Source: Mesorhizobium sp. ORS 3359
GTDB lineage: Bacteria; Pseudomonadota; Alphaproteobacteria; Rhizobiales; Rhizobiaceae
Direction: 5' to 3'
DNA length: 64,000 nucleotides
NCBI GenBank assembly: GCA_000824845.1
Contig: CCNC01000091.1
Location: forward strand, 1-64,000
In this document: piece by piece, positions 38,448-46,679 of the stretch
How the letters are laid out: every line of letters begins with the position of its first letter
Numbering within the stretch: position 1 is the first letter of the stretch
Made by a program: the position numbers and the translations under genes
The notes under the pieces: model-generated
Told to the model about the DNA's origin: nothing
The model's database searches: none
The model's input: only the letters and a program-made list of their open reading frames with translations

Positions 38448-39368
38448 ATGAGCTTTTTTCCCGGAAACGATCCTGAACCCGGCGATGCGTTCGCCTGCGA
38501 TCAGATCGAGCTGATGGTGATCCCCAACGCCAAGGATATCGGCGGCTTCGCGGTTCGCCGCGCCTTGCCGACTGCAAAGCGTCGTCTGGTCGGGCCGTTC
38601 ATCTTCTTCGACCGCATGGGTCCGGCCATCCTGCGCGCCGGCCACGCGCTCGACGTGCGTCCGCATCCGCATATCGGGCTTTCCACCGTCACCTATCTGT
38701 TCGACGGCAAGATCAGGCACCGCGACTCGCTCGGCACCGAAATGGTGATCGCGCCCGGCGACGTGAATTTGATGACCGCCGGGCGCGGCATCGTCCATTC
38801 CGAGCGCACGCCGGAGGAGTTGCGCGGCGCGCCGATGTCGGTCTCCGGCCTGCAGACCTGGTTGGCGCTGCCCGACGGCAAGGAGGAAATTGCCCCGGTT
38901 TTCGCCAACACGTCCGTGGCCCGCTTGCCCGAGATCGACGCCGAGGGCGTCAGCGGCCGCATCGTCATCGGTGAATTCTCGGGCCTGCGCTCGCCGGTGG
39001 CGACCGCCTCGGACACGCTTTATGCCGATTTGCGCCTGGCCGCGGGCGCCAGCGTGAAGATCCCCGCCGACGCCGAGGAACGCGCCATCTACACGCTGGA
39101 AGGCGACGTCTCGATCGCCGGCGATGTTTTTCCCGCAGAGCGGCTTCTGGTGTTCAAGCCGGGCGAGGAGATCGTCGTGTCCTCCGAGCGCGGCGCGCAT
39201 TTCATGCTGTTCGGCGGTGCCTCGCTGGGTTCCCAGCGCTACATCTGGTGGAATTTCGTCTCGTCCTCGAAGGAACGCATCGAACAGGCCAAGCAGGAAT
39301 GGAAGACAGGCCGCTTCGATATCGTTCCTGGCGATGAGGAGGAGTTCATTCCGCTGCCCGAGAGCTAG
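38448..39368 (+). CDS. Pirin family bicupin
   Basis: A 306-aa protein with two cupin domains. The first carries the metal-binding HPHIGLSTVTY tract near residue 72 and the HSERTPEE region near 120. Bacterial pirins include quercetinase-like enzymes and redox-linked regulators; function cannot be assigned from sequence. GAAGGA precedes the ATG. It ends 126 bp before dxs. Confidence 0.9.
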   Translation: MSFFPGNDPEPGDAFACDQIELMVIPNAKDIGGFAVRRALPTAKRRLVGPFIFFDRMGPAILRAGHALDVRPHPHIGLSTVTYLFDGKIRHRDSLGTEMVIAPGDVNLMTAGRGIVHSERTPEELRGAPMSVSGLQTWLALPDGKEEIAPVFANTSVARLPEIDAEGVSGRIVIGEFSGLRSPVATASDTLYADLRLAAGASVKIPADAEERAIYTLEGDVSIAGDVFPAERLLVFKPGEEIVVSSERGAHFMLFGGASLGSQRYIWWNFVSSSKERIEQAKQEWKTGRFDIVPGDEEEFIPLPES

Positions 39369-39494
39369 GATCCTCTGGCCGACGCGTCACTGGCGCGCAT
39401 TTACATTCGCCTGGCGGCGGCCTATGCCGCGCATGATTAAGGCGCAATCTGCTGGTAGCGCCGTGTTCGATCAATTGAGGCAGGACGCGCCCGA

Positions 39495-41402
39495 GTGAAG
39501 CCAGACACGCCGCTGCTCGACAAGGTCCGCATCCCGGCGGACCTGCGGAAGCTCGATGAGGGGGCATTGCCGCAGCTTGCGGCGGAACTCCGCGCCGAGC
39601 TCATCGACGCCGTTTCGCACACCGGCGGCCACCTTGGCGCTGGCCTCGGCGTGGTCGAGCTGACCGTCGCGCTGCACTATGTCTTCAACACGCCGGACGA
39701 CCGGCTGATCTGGGACGTCGGCCACCAGGCCTATCCGCACAAGATCCTGACCGGCCGCCGTGACCGCATCCGCACGCTGCGCCAGGAAGGCGGCCTTTCC
39801 GGTTTCACCCGGCGCGCCGAGAGTGAATACGATCCGTTCGGCGCAGCACACTCCTCGACCTCGATTTCGGCTGGTCTCGGCATGGCCATGGGACGCGACC
39901 TGTCGGGTGGCCGCAACAATGTGATTTCCGTCATCGGTGATGGCTCAATGTCGGCCGGCATGGCTTTCGAGGCGCTGAACAATGCCGGCGCGCTGGATGC
40001 CCGCCTCATCGTCATCCTCAACGACAACGACATGTCGATCGCGCCGCCGACCGGCGCCATGAGCGCCTATCTGGCCAGGCTCGCCTCCGGCAAGGCCTAT
40101 CTGGGCTTGCGCGATTTCGGCAAGAAGCTGACATCCTATCTCGGCAAGCGCGCCGACCGCGCCATCACCCGCGCGGTCGAGCATGCGCGCGGCTATGTCA
40201 CCGGCGGCACGCTGTTCGAGGAGCTCGGCTTCTATCACATCGGCCCGATCGACGGGCACAATCTGGAGCATCTGATCCCGGTGCTGAAGAATGTGCGCGA
40301 CAACGGCAAAGGCCCGGTGCTGATCCATGTCGTGACCCAGAAGGGCAAGGGCTACGCGCCGGCGGAGGCCGCGGCCGATAAATATCACGGCGTCAACAAG
40401 TTCGACGTCATCACCGGCGCGCAGGCCAAGGCGCCGGCCAACGCGCCCGCCTACACCAAGGTCTTCGCCGAGAGCCTGATCCAGGAGGCGCGCGAGGACG
40501 AGCGCATCGTCGCCATCACCGCCGCCATGCCGAGCGGCACCGGACTCGACCTGTTCGGCGAGGTGTTCCCGAAGCGGACCTTCGATGTCGGCATCGCCGA
40601 GCAGCATGCAGTGACCTTCGCCGCGGGCCTCGCCACCGAAGGCTACAAGCCCTTCGCCGCCATCTATTCGACCTTCCTGCAGCGCGCCTACGACCAAGTC
40701 GTCCATGATGTGGCGATCCAGAAGCTGCCGGTGCGGTTTCCCGTCGATCGCGCCGGCTTCGTCGGCGCCGACGGCGCCACCCACTGCGGCGCCTTCGACA
40801 CGACCTTTCTCGCGACGCTGCCGGGCTTCGTCGTCATGGCCGCGGCCGACGAGGCGGAGTTGCGCCATATGGTGCGAACGGCGGCGTCCTATGATGAGGG
40901 CCCGATCGCCTTCCGCTATCCGCGCGGCAACGGCGTCGGCGTCGACATGCCGGAGCGCGGCTCGGTGCTCGAGATCGGCAAGGGCCGCGTCTTGAAAGAG
41001 GGCACCAAGGTGGCGCTTCTCTCCTTCGGCACACGGCTGCAGGACTGCCTTCTGGCGGCCGAGGAACTCGGCGCCGCGGGCCTCTTCACCACCGTCGCCG
41101 ACGCCCGCTTCGCCAAGCCGCTGGATGAGGATCTGGTCCGCCGGCTCGCCCGTTCGCATGAAGTGCTGGTGACCGTCGAGGAGGGCGCTATCGGCGGCTT
41201 CGCCAGCCAGGTGCTGCATTTCCTTGCCCATCAAGGCCTCTTGGAAAGCGGCCTCAAGGTGCGCCCGCTGGTCTTGCCGGACGTGTTCACCGACCACGCC
41301 AAGCCCGAAAAGATGTATGCCGATGCCGGCCTGGATTCTGCCGGCATCGTGCGCACGGTCTTCGCGACGCTCGGTCATGCCGTGCAGGCACAGCGCGCCT
41401 GA
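39495..41402 (+). CDS. dxs: 1-deoxy-D-xylulose-5-phosphate synthase
   Basis: First enzyme of the non-mevalonate isoprenoid pathway: joins pyruvate and glyceraldehyde 3-phosphate using thiamine diphosphate. It is 635 aa. The ThDP motif [22 protein letters not shown] lies near 152-182, and the catalytic Glu is in [13 protein letters not shown]. The start is GTG 39495, which gives the usual N-terminus [16 protein letters not shown]. The same window has ispH at 56.2 kb, the last step of this pathway, and ubiA, a consumer of its product. Confidence 0.97.
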   Translation: MKPDTPLLDKVRIPADLRKLDEGALPQLAAELRAELIDAVSHTGGHLGAGLGVVELTVALHYVFNTPDDRLIWDVGHQAYPHKILTGRRDRIRTLRQEGGLSGFTRRAESEYDPFGAAHSSTSISAGLGMAMGRDLSGGRNNVISVIGDGSMSAGMAFEALNNAGALDARLIVILNDNDMSIAPPTGAMSAYLARLASGKAYLGLRDFGKKLTSYLGKRADRAITRAVEHARGYVTGGTLFEELGFYHIGPIDGHNLEHLIPVLKNVRDNGKGPVLIHVVTQKGKGYAPAEAAADKYHGVNKFDVITGAQAKAPANAPAYTKVFAESLIQEAREDERIVAITAAMPSGTGLDLFGEVFPKRTFDVGIAEQHAVTFAAGLATEGYKPFAAIYSTFLQRAYDQVVHDVAIQKLPVRFPVDRAGFVGADGATHCGAFDTTFLATLPGFVVMAAADEAELRHMVRTAASYDEGPIAFRYPRGNGVGVDMPERGSVLEIGKGRVLKEGTKVALLSFGTRLQDCLLAAEELGAAGLFTTVADARFAKPLDEDLVRRLARSHEVLVTVEEGAIGGFASQVLHFLAHQGLLESGLKVRPLVLPDVFTDHAKPEKMYADAGLDSAGIVRTVFATLGHAVQAQRA

Positions 41403-41537
41403 ATCAAGACTTCAACCGGCTGAATCGGTTTGCCGGCTTCTGGCCGTAAGCTTTTGTTAACGCTTCCGTTTGGCGGTTCGCTTACCCTGTCTCTTGGCCG
41501 ATTTTCAACGGCGCCCTGCTAAGACCTTGGTCCCAGA

Positions 41538-41580
41538 GCAATTCCAGGAAAAGTGTGAGCGGTTTTCCGCCCGGAATTGC
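41538..41580. repeat. GCAATTCC dispersed palindrome, copy 2
   Basis: A 43-bp copy of the palindrome at 28509, one base shorter in the centre and with one C/T change. It lies in the 251-bp gap between dxs and the small secreted protein. Further on, 41607-41630 has a second small inverted repeat (gtttcac / gtgaaac). Confidence 0.85.
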
Positions 41581-41653
41581 GTAAAAACAAAGGGATAGGG
41601 CGGTTCGCCGTTTCACTGAAACGGTGAAACGCTCTAGGCAGGGGATAAGAACA

Positions 41654-41941
41654 ATGAAGTCGTTCCTTTGCGGCATGGCCTTGCTGGCTGCCATGGCCGC
41701 GCCAGTGGCAGCCGAGACGCGTTACGACCGCAATATCGAAAAGGCGGCAATGGACATCGTCGCCGGCAAGATGGGCAACATCCGCGGCAGCTTCTCCTAC
41801 AAGCAGAGGCCGCAGCTCGTTGTGCTGCCGGATGCGCCGACGCCTGCGCCGTCTCCTGTTGAGCCGCCGCGCAAGGAAGCCTCCGGCAATGACGGCCTGA
41901 CGCCGGCTGTCGAGCGCCAGGTTTCGCGGACCGTCTTCTAA
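41654..41941 (+). CDS. Small secreted protein of unknown function
   Basis: A 95-aa protein with a signal peptide (MKSFLCGMALLAAMAAPVAA). The mature part has a short conserved-looking segment YDRNIEKAAMDIVAGKMGNIRGSF and then a Pro-rich linker (PDAPTPAPSPVEPP) and a short tail. I do not recognise the family. The frame, signal peptide and start are convincing. Its stop shares ctaa (41938-41941) with the convergent GFA gene. Confidence 0.7.
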   Translation: MKSFLCGMALLAAMAAPVAAETRYDRNIEKAAMDIVAGKMGNIRGSFSYKQRPQLVVLPDAPTPAPSPVEPPRKEASGNDGLTPAVERQVSRTVF

Positions 41942-42339
41942 AACCACATATCGCGCACGCAGCGGCCGTCGCGCGGCAGGTCGTCAAAACTGTCGAGGCC
42001 GTCGAAATGGTCGATCGGCAGGTCGGCGACGTCCTGCGGCGGCGCCAGCCTGACATTGACCGCGATGCGCGTGCGGCCGCTCTTGGCCGCGCGCAAGCCG
42101 CGCCAGGCGACCACACAGGCGCAGGTCGGACAGAACAGGATTTCCAGCGCGGGCTCCGTCACCTCGGCGCGTGTGTAGGACTTCAGCGGTCCCGCGATGC
42201 GGATGCGCTCGTCGAGATAGTCATAAGCCCAGAGCGCACCGTAGCGGCGGCAAAGCGTACAATTGCAGGCGGTGATCCCACCGGGATCGCCTTCCAGCGT
42301 CCAATGGGCCGCGCCGCAATGACAGGTCCCCTTCAGCAT
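41938..42339 (-). CDS. GFA family zinc-binding protein
   Basis: A 133-aa protein of the Gfa/CENP-V fold (glutathione-dependent formaldehyde-activating family). The zinc cysteines are in GTCHCGAAHW, CNCTLCRRYGALW and CPTCACVV. GGAGGTG sits just before ATG 42339; a longer frame to 42663 is antisense to tlyA. Most members have no proven formaldehyde role, so no symbol is given. Confidence 0.9.
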   Translation of the reverse strand: MLKGTCHCGAAHWTLEGDPGGITACNCTLCRRYGALWAYDYLDERIRIAGPLKSYTRAEVTEPALEILFCPTCACVVAWRGLRAAKSGRTRIAVNVRLAPPQDVADLPIDHFDGLDSFDDLPRDGRCVRDMWF

Positions 42340-42446
42340 TGCCACCTCCACCGACTGACAAACGGCCTGTTTCGTCGGGCATTCTGCAGCCTCTTGCGCC
42401 ATATTCAACCATTGCGTTCGCGCCCGGCTTTCGCCAATGAAGGCCG

Positions 42447-43220
42447 ATGAATTCCCCGTTGCCAGCCAGCCAGCGCCAGCGGCTCGACGAATTGCTCGTC
42501 GGGCGCGGCCTGTTTGCCAGCCGCTCGCGCGCCCGCGACGCGATCGAGCGCGGCACGGTGACGGTTGACGGCACAATTGCCCGCAAGCCCGGCCAGCCCG
42601 TTGCGCCGGACTGCGTGGTCGCCATCGACGATCCGGCCCAGGCCTATGTGTCGCGCGCGGCATTGAAGCTGATCGCCGGCCTCGACCATTTCGGCCTGGA
42701 CCCTGCAGGCAGCGAGGCGCTCGATATCGGCGCCTCGACCGGCGGCTTCACCCAGGTGATGCTGGAGCGAGGCGCGGCGCATGTCACGGCGATCGATGTC
42801 GGCCACGGCCAGATCCATCCCGATATTGCCGGGGACCCGCGCGTGACGGTGATCGAAGGGCTGAACGCCCGCGATCTGACGGCAGCCGATCTCGGCGGCC
42901 GCGTTCCGGATTTCCTTGTCTGCGATGTCTCCTTCATCTCGCTGAAGCTGGCGCTGCCATCGGCGCTTGAACTGGCGGGCGAGGGCGCCAGGGCAGTTCT
43001 TCTGGTCAAGCCGCAATTCGAGGCCGGACGCGAGGCGATCGGCAAGGGCGGCCTGCTCAAGGATCCAGGCGATGCCGAGCGCATTGCCGGAACCCTTCGT
43101 GATTGGCTCGCCGGCATTTCCGGCTGGCGCGTGCTGGGACTCCACCCGTCGCCCATCGAAGGCGGCGACGGCAACCGTGAGTTCCTGCTTGCCGCGATCA
43201 AGGATGCCAAATCCCGATGA
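42447..43220 (+). CDS. tlyA: TlyA family rRNA 2'-O-methyltransferase
   Basis: A 257-aa protein: an S4 RNA-binding domain (about residues 9-68, RLDELLVGRGLFASRSRARDA) followed by an FtsJ-like methyltransferase (GASTGGFTQVMLERGAAHVTAIDVGHGQ). The K-D-K-E set is readable in SRAALKL, CDVSF, LLVKPQFE and EGGDGNREF. In mycobacteria TlyA modifies 16S and 23S rRNA; it is often called hemolysin A. It often follows dxs in alphaproteobacteria. It overlaps the next gene by ATGA. Confidence 0.93.
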   Translation: MNSPLPASQRQRLDELLVGRGLFASRSRARDAIERGTVTVDGTIARKPGQPVAPDCVVAIDDPAQAYVSRAALKLIAGLDHFGLDPAGSEALDIGASTGGFTQVMLERGAAHVTAIDVGHGQIHPDIAGDPRVTVIEGLNARDLTAADLGGRVPDFLVCDVSFISLKLALPSALELAGEGARAVLLVKPQFEAGREAIGKGGLLKDPGDAERIAGTLRDWLAGISGWRVLGLHPSPIEGGDGNREFLLAAIKDAKSR

Positions 43221-44458
43221 GCACACGCTTCACCATCGCCAGGCTGGGCTCGCAGGGCGACGGAATTGCCAACGCCGAGGGCGGGGAGGTTTTTGTCCCG
43301 TTCACGCTGCCGGGCGAGACGGTCACCGCCGCGCGCCAGAAGGACCGCGCCACGCTGATGTCGGTGCTGGAAGCCTCGCCGCTCAGGGTCGATCCTGCCT
43401 GCCGCCATTTCACCGAATGCGGCGGCTGCGCGCTGCAGCATTTTGAGGCCGCAGCCTATCAGGAATGGAAGCGCGAGAAGGTCGTGCAGGCGCTGAAGGC
43501 AAAGGGCGTCGCTTGCGAGGTCGACGCGCTGGTGCCTTGCGCGCCGCACAGCCGCCGCCGCGTCACCTTCAGCGCCAGGCGCACCGAGGCCGGCATGCTG
43601 CTCGGCTTCGTGCGCGCGCTGTCGTCGGAGATCATCCCGATCGAGGAATGCCCGATCTCGCTGCCGGCGATCGTCTCGGCGCTCGATAAGTTGCGCGCCC
43701 TGGCCGGTCTGGTCTGCGCCACGCCGAAGGCGTTCCATATGACGGTGACCGTCACCGCCTCTGGCCTCGACATTGCCGTCCATGATGCCGGCAAGCTTGG
43801 CGACCACCAGCGCCGCATCGCCTCCAATTTCGTCATGGCCGAAGGCCTGGCCAGGCTGTCCGTCGACGGCGAGATCGTTGTCGAGCCGAAGAAGCCGGTG
43901 GTGCAGTTCGGACCGGTCGCGGTCGCCGTGCCGCCCGGCGCCTTCCTGCAGGCGACGGAAGCCGCCGAGCAGGCGATGGCCGGCCTCGTCGGCCAGCATC
44001 TGTCGCGCGCGAAGAGGGTCGCGGATCTGTTTGCCGGCTGCGGCAGCTTCGCGCTTCGGCTGGCGGCGAAGTCCGAGGTCCATGCCGTCGAAGGCGAAGC
44101 CGCGGCTCTTGCCGCGCTCGACCGTGCCTACCGCTTCGCCACCGGCCTCAAGCGGGTGACCAGCGAACGCCGCGACCTGTTCCGCAGGCCGCTGACCTTC
44201 AAGGAGTTGAACACCTTCGACGGCCTGGTCTTCGATCCGCCCCGCGCCGGCGCCGAGGATCAGTCGAAACAGATCGCCCGCTCCGACGCGCCGCTGGTTG
44301 CGGCCGTCTCCTGCAATCCGGTGACGCTGGCGCGGGATTTGCGCATCCTTCTCGACGGCGGCTACACGCTGAAAAGTGTCACCCCGATCGACCAGTTCCT
44401 GTGGTCGTCCCATGTCGAGGCCGTCGCGCTTTTGGAGAAGCCGAGACGGCGGCGCTAG
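43217..44458 (+). CDS. 23S rRNA m5U methyltransferase family (RlmD/RumA type)
   Basis: A 413-aa RNA uridine-5 methyltransferase with a short TRAM-like N-terminus. Fe-S cysteines are visible at C62, C68, C71 and C145. The SAM site is DLFAGCGSFALRLA and the catalytic Cys is in AVSCNPVTLARD; the general base is likely in the final HVEAV. It is translationally coupled to tlyA (43217-43220 shared), which makes a two-gene rRNA-modification unit. RlmD versus RlmC cannot be decided by eye. Confidence 0.9.
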   Translation: MSTRFTIARLGSQGDGIANAEGGEVFVPFTLPGETVTAARQKDRATLMSVLEASPLRVDPACRHFTECGGCALQHFEAAAYQEWKREKVVQALKAKGVACEVDALVPCAPHSRRRVTFSARRTEAGMLLGFVRALSSEIIPIEECPISLPAIVSALDKLRALAGLVCATPKAFHMTVTVTASGLDIAVHDAGKLGDHQRRIASNFVMAEGLARLSVDGEIVVEPKKPVVQFGPVAVAVPPGAFLQATEAAEQAMAGLVGQHLSRAKRVADLFAGCGSFALRLAAKSEVHAVEGEAAALAALDRAYRFATGLKRVTSERRDLFRRPLTFKELNTFDGLVFDPPRAGAEDQSKQIARSDAPLVAAVSCNPVTLARDLRILLDGGYTLKSVTPIDQFLWSSHVEAVALLEKPRRRR

Positions 44459-44625
44459 TCGACTGCCGGAGGTTCGCTGGAAAAATTGTGAAGTCTCTGT
44501 TCTTTCGGTGAAATCGCGCCCTAAAGCCGCCTTTTTGCCGGACCTTAATTTCGCTGTTAGGGAAACATTCCTGCCCCCCGGCGTTATCGCGTGGGATGGA
44601 TGGCGAACAAGGACGGCGAATTGCT

Positions 44626-45005
44626 ATGCTCTCGCTTCGGAAAGTCATCGGTCTTCTCGTTCTTCTCATCGCGTTCACCGTCGCCTCCGCGACCGGTGTG
44701 CTCGCGCAACAGCAGAAACGTCTCGCTTTCGTTATCGGCAACGCCGCCTATCCGTCCGATGCGCTGGTCACCTCCGCGAACGACGCGGGTCTGATCGCGC
44801 AGACCCTGCAAGCAGCCGGGTTCGATGTGGTCGGCGCGCGCGATGTCGACCAGGAATCGCTGCGCGGCGCGCTGCGTGATTTCCTTGCGAAAGTTTCCGC
44901 CGCCGGTCCGGACGCTACCGTTTTCGTGTACCTCGCCGGCCGTGGCGTGCAGTTCGAAGGTGAGAACTACTTCTTGCCGGTCGATGCCCAGATCGCCAAT
45001 CCGGC
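44626..45005 (+). pseudogene. 5' remnant of a caspase-like (peptidase C14) secreted protein
   Basis: Begins with a good signal peptide (MLSLRKVIGLLVLLIAFTVASA) and the start of a caspase-fold domain: RLAFVIGNAAYPSDALVTSANDAGLIAQTLQAAGF, then VFVYLAGRGVQFEGENYFLPVDAQIA. Where catalytic members have SGHG this reads AGRG, so the protein was a non-catalytic homologue even before decay. After about 45005 homology ends; the frame runs on to 45663 only as antisense of the next gene. The distal half is missing. Confidence 0.75.
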
Positions 45006-45105
45006 TGGGCCGGGGTTTGCTGGCTCATCGCCTGCAATCAAGAGATCGCTGGCTCGCGGCGCTTCAGCCGATGCTGGCTGCACGGGACAGGCGGATAATT
45101 TCGGC

Positions 45106-45789
45106 CTACGAGCTCGGAGTGAGCCGCTTCGCCGTGCCGCCGCGCTGGTTGATCGAAACCCAGGTGTTCGGGTTCTGCTGCGACTGCCGCTTCAGGAAAT
45201 AATAGCCGGTCGCGTTCCACGGCCTAACCTCGTCGACCAGATTGTCCAGCACGAGATCGCCCTTGTCGGTCTTCACCGTCAGGATGGTGTGGCCCTCGTT
45301 GTGCAGGTCGCGAACCACGGTCATCAGCAATGCCTGCCGGGGAAATCCTGCTTCCTGGAGAAGCTTGCGCTTGTAGAGCGCGTAGATCTTGCAATCGCCC
45401 TTGCCGTCCACGGGATAGTCCCAGTGGTCCATCATCGTGCCCCAGTGATCGTAGTTGCTCACGGGCTTGATGGAGCGGTTCGCCTTTTGGTTTATCCGCT
45501 TGAGGATGCTCATGTTCTGCGCGGTCAGCTTGACGCTCGCGGCAGGCAAGGCAGGCACCTTGCATTCTTTCGGCCGGCGACGACAGAAGTCGAGCCAGCC
45601 ATAAGGAACGCTGGTGCTTGCGCCGACCGTGGCGGAACTGGCGGCAGGTCGTGTCGACGCTAGCTTGAACAGCGACGACTGCGCCGCTGCAGGGCTGACA
45701 CAGAAGGATGAAACACCAACCAACGAAACAAGGCCAAACAGGAAGGAAGAGGTCGGGACGCAAGGGGATCGCTTCACTGCCAACACCAC
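45106..45789 (-). CDS. BTLCP family transglutaminase-like cysteine proteinase
   Basis: A 227-aa protein of the bacterial transglutaminase-like cysteine-proteinase family (PF06035). The triad is readable: C133 in GKGDCKIYA, H167 in EGHTILTV and D182 in LVLDNL. The N-terminus is hydrophobic (about 15-36, ending SPAAAQ), so it is probably exported. Several GTG/TTG starts lie in-frame (45789, 45786, 45783, 45777) and none has a good ribosome-binding site, so the start is uncertain. It faces the caspase remnant. In Pseudomonas a member (LapG) cleaves adhesins, but no adhesin is present here. Confidence 0.85.
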   Translation of the reverse strand: MVLAVKRSPCVPTSSFLFGLVSLVGVSSFCVSPAAAQSSLFKLASTRPAASSATVGASTSVPYGWLDFCRRRPKECKVPALPAASVKLTAQNMSILKRINQKANRSIKPVSNYDHWGTMMDHWDYPVDGKGDCKIYALYKRKLLQEAGFPRQALLMTVVRDLHNEGHTILTVKTDKGDLVLDNLVDEVRPWNATGYYFLKRQSQQNPNTWVSINQRGGTAKRLTPSS

Positions 45790-45960
45790 CGCAACGAGGA
45801 GACTGGCGGCAGGCTAACGCGCAAACGTCAGCCCGGCCAATTAAACAATTAATAATGTCCTAACACGATTGTGTTCACTTCAAGGTGGAGGATGCCTTCA
45901 AGTCGGAATGCGAGCATCAACCTGGCCGGACACTGCGGCGGACTCCCGACCGCGCTTGCT

Positions 45961-46348
45961 TCATGCTTCCCACACACCTTTAGACCCAGCCGCCTTTGCA
46001 GCTTTTACGAAATTGCGGTCAAAGGTTGCAAAGCCGGTACAGTGGGTTGATTTACCCAGATGCAGCGCGGCCGCGAAATCAACGCCCGCCTCGACCAGAT
46101 CCAGTGCTGAAGCGACAACAGGGGCATCTTCGATCTCGACTGTAGGAAGCCCGCCGAACTTCCGCAGTGCTCTGACGATATCAGCCCGGTCGTAGCCATA
46201 GGCGCTGCGCAGCACCCACGCGGTTTCCAGGATCACCGTGACGGCGGCAAAGACCCGTTGACCGTCGATCAACCGCCGGGCGTTCCGATTGTTCGGGGTG
46301 GTCGTTCGTCAGGTAGCGAACAACAACATTCGTATCAATCGCGAGCAT
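45961..46348 (-). pseudogene. vapC-type PIN-domain toxin, frameshifted
   Basis: The first part, from ATG 46348, reads MLAIDTNVVVRYLTNDHPEQSER, a standard PIN start with the catalytic Asp. It then leaves frame. The rest of the domain (LIDGQRVFAAVTVILETAWVLRSAYGYDRAD ... FATFDRNFVKAAKAAG) continues in another frame to 45961. Restoring two bases where CGCC would be CGCGCC joins them into about 129 aa, the usual PIN length. The toxin should thus be inactive if the sequence is right. It overlaps the antitoxin gene by 14 bp. Confidence 0.85.
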
Positions 46349-46610
46349 GGCGCCGCCGTGCTTCGGCGAGGACGCCCGCGTCCATTTCTTCCAGTGTCTT
46401 CGGCGCGCCGCGGGATTGCAGGGAGCCGAACACATCTTTCGGCTGCGTCGCCGCGAATGCGGGCGCCAGCTTCAAAAGCACGCCTTCCGGCGTCTCCTGA
46501 ACTTCAAGCCTCGTTCCAGCGCTCCATTCTCTTCGTTTCCGGATGGCGCTGGGGAGAATCACCTGCCCCTTGGTGGAGACAGTGGTCGTGAGCTTTTCAG
46601 ATGCGGACAT
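46335..46610 (-). CDS. AbrB/MazE-type antitoxin (VapB)
   Basis: A 91-aa protein with an N-terminal swapped-hairpin DNA-binding domain (TVSTKGQVILPSAIRKRREW, residues 10-29) and a C-terminal toxin-neutralising tail (KTLEEMDAGVLAEARRRHARD). It should bind its own promoter and the PIN toxin downstream. It is intact, while the toxin is frameshifted. Confidence 0.9.
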   Translation of the reverse strand: MSASEKLTTTVSTKGQVILPSAIRKRREWSAGTRLEVQETPEGVLLKLAPAFAATQPKDVFGSLQSRGAPKTLEEMDAGVLAEARRRHARD

Positions 46611-46615
46611 GGCAC

Positions 46616-46640
46616 CTTACCTGTGTAAGACAAAGGTAAG
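46616..46640. promoter_or_regulatory. Inverted repeat upstream of the vapB-type gene
   Basis: CTTACCT-N11-AGGTAAG, starting 6 bp from the antitoxin ATG. The position fits an autoregulatory operator of the toxin-antitoxin pair; the assignment is inferred. Confidence 0.45.
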
Positions 46641-46679
46641 ATAATGCCAAGGTAGAATTCAAGCTTGTCGGGTCAGGTC

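Noticed and set aside
44596..45663. A 355-residue open frame that looks like one secreted protein
   Set aside because: Only the first 140 or so residues resemble a caspase-like domain. The rest is antisense to the BTLCP gene, which has a complete catalytic triad on the other strand.
44596..46640. Anti-phage or programmed-death system (caspase-like + protease + toxin-antitoxin)
   Set aside because: The caspase-like gene is truncated and lacks its catalytic His, the toxin is frameshifted, and the genes are not arranged as an operon. Decay explains the patch better.
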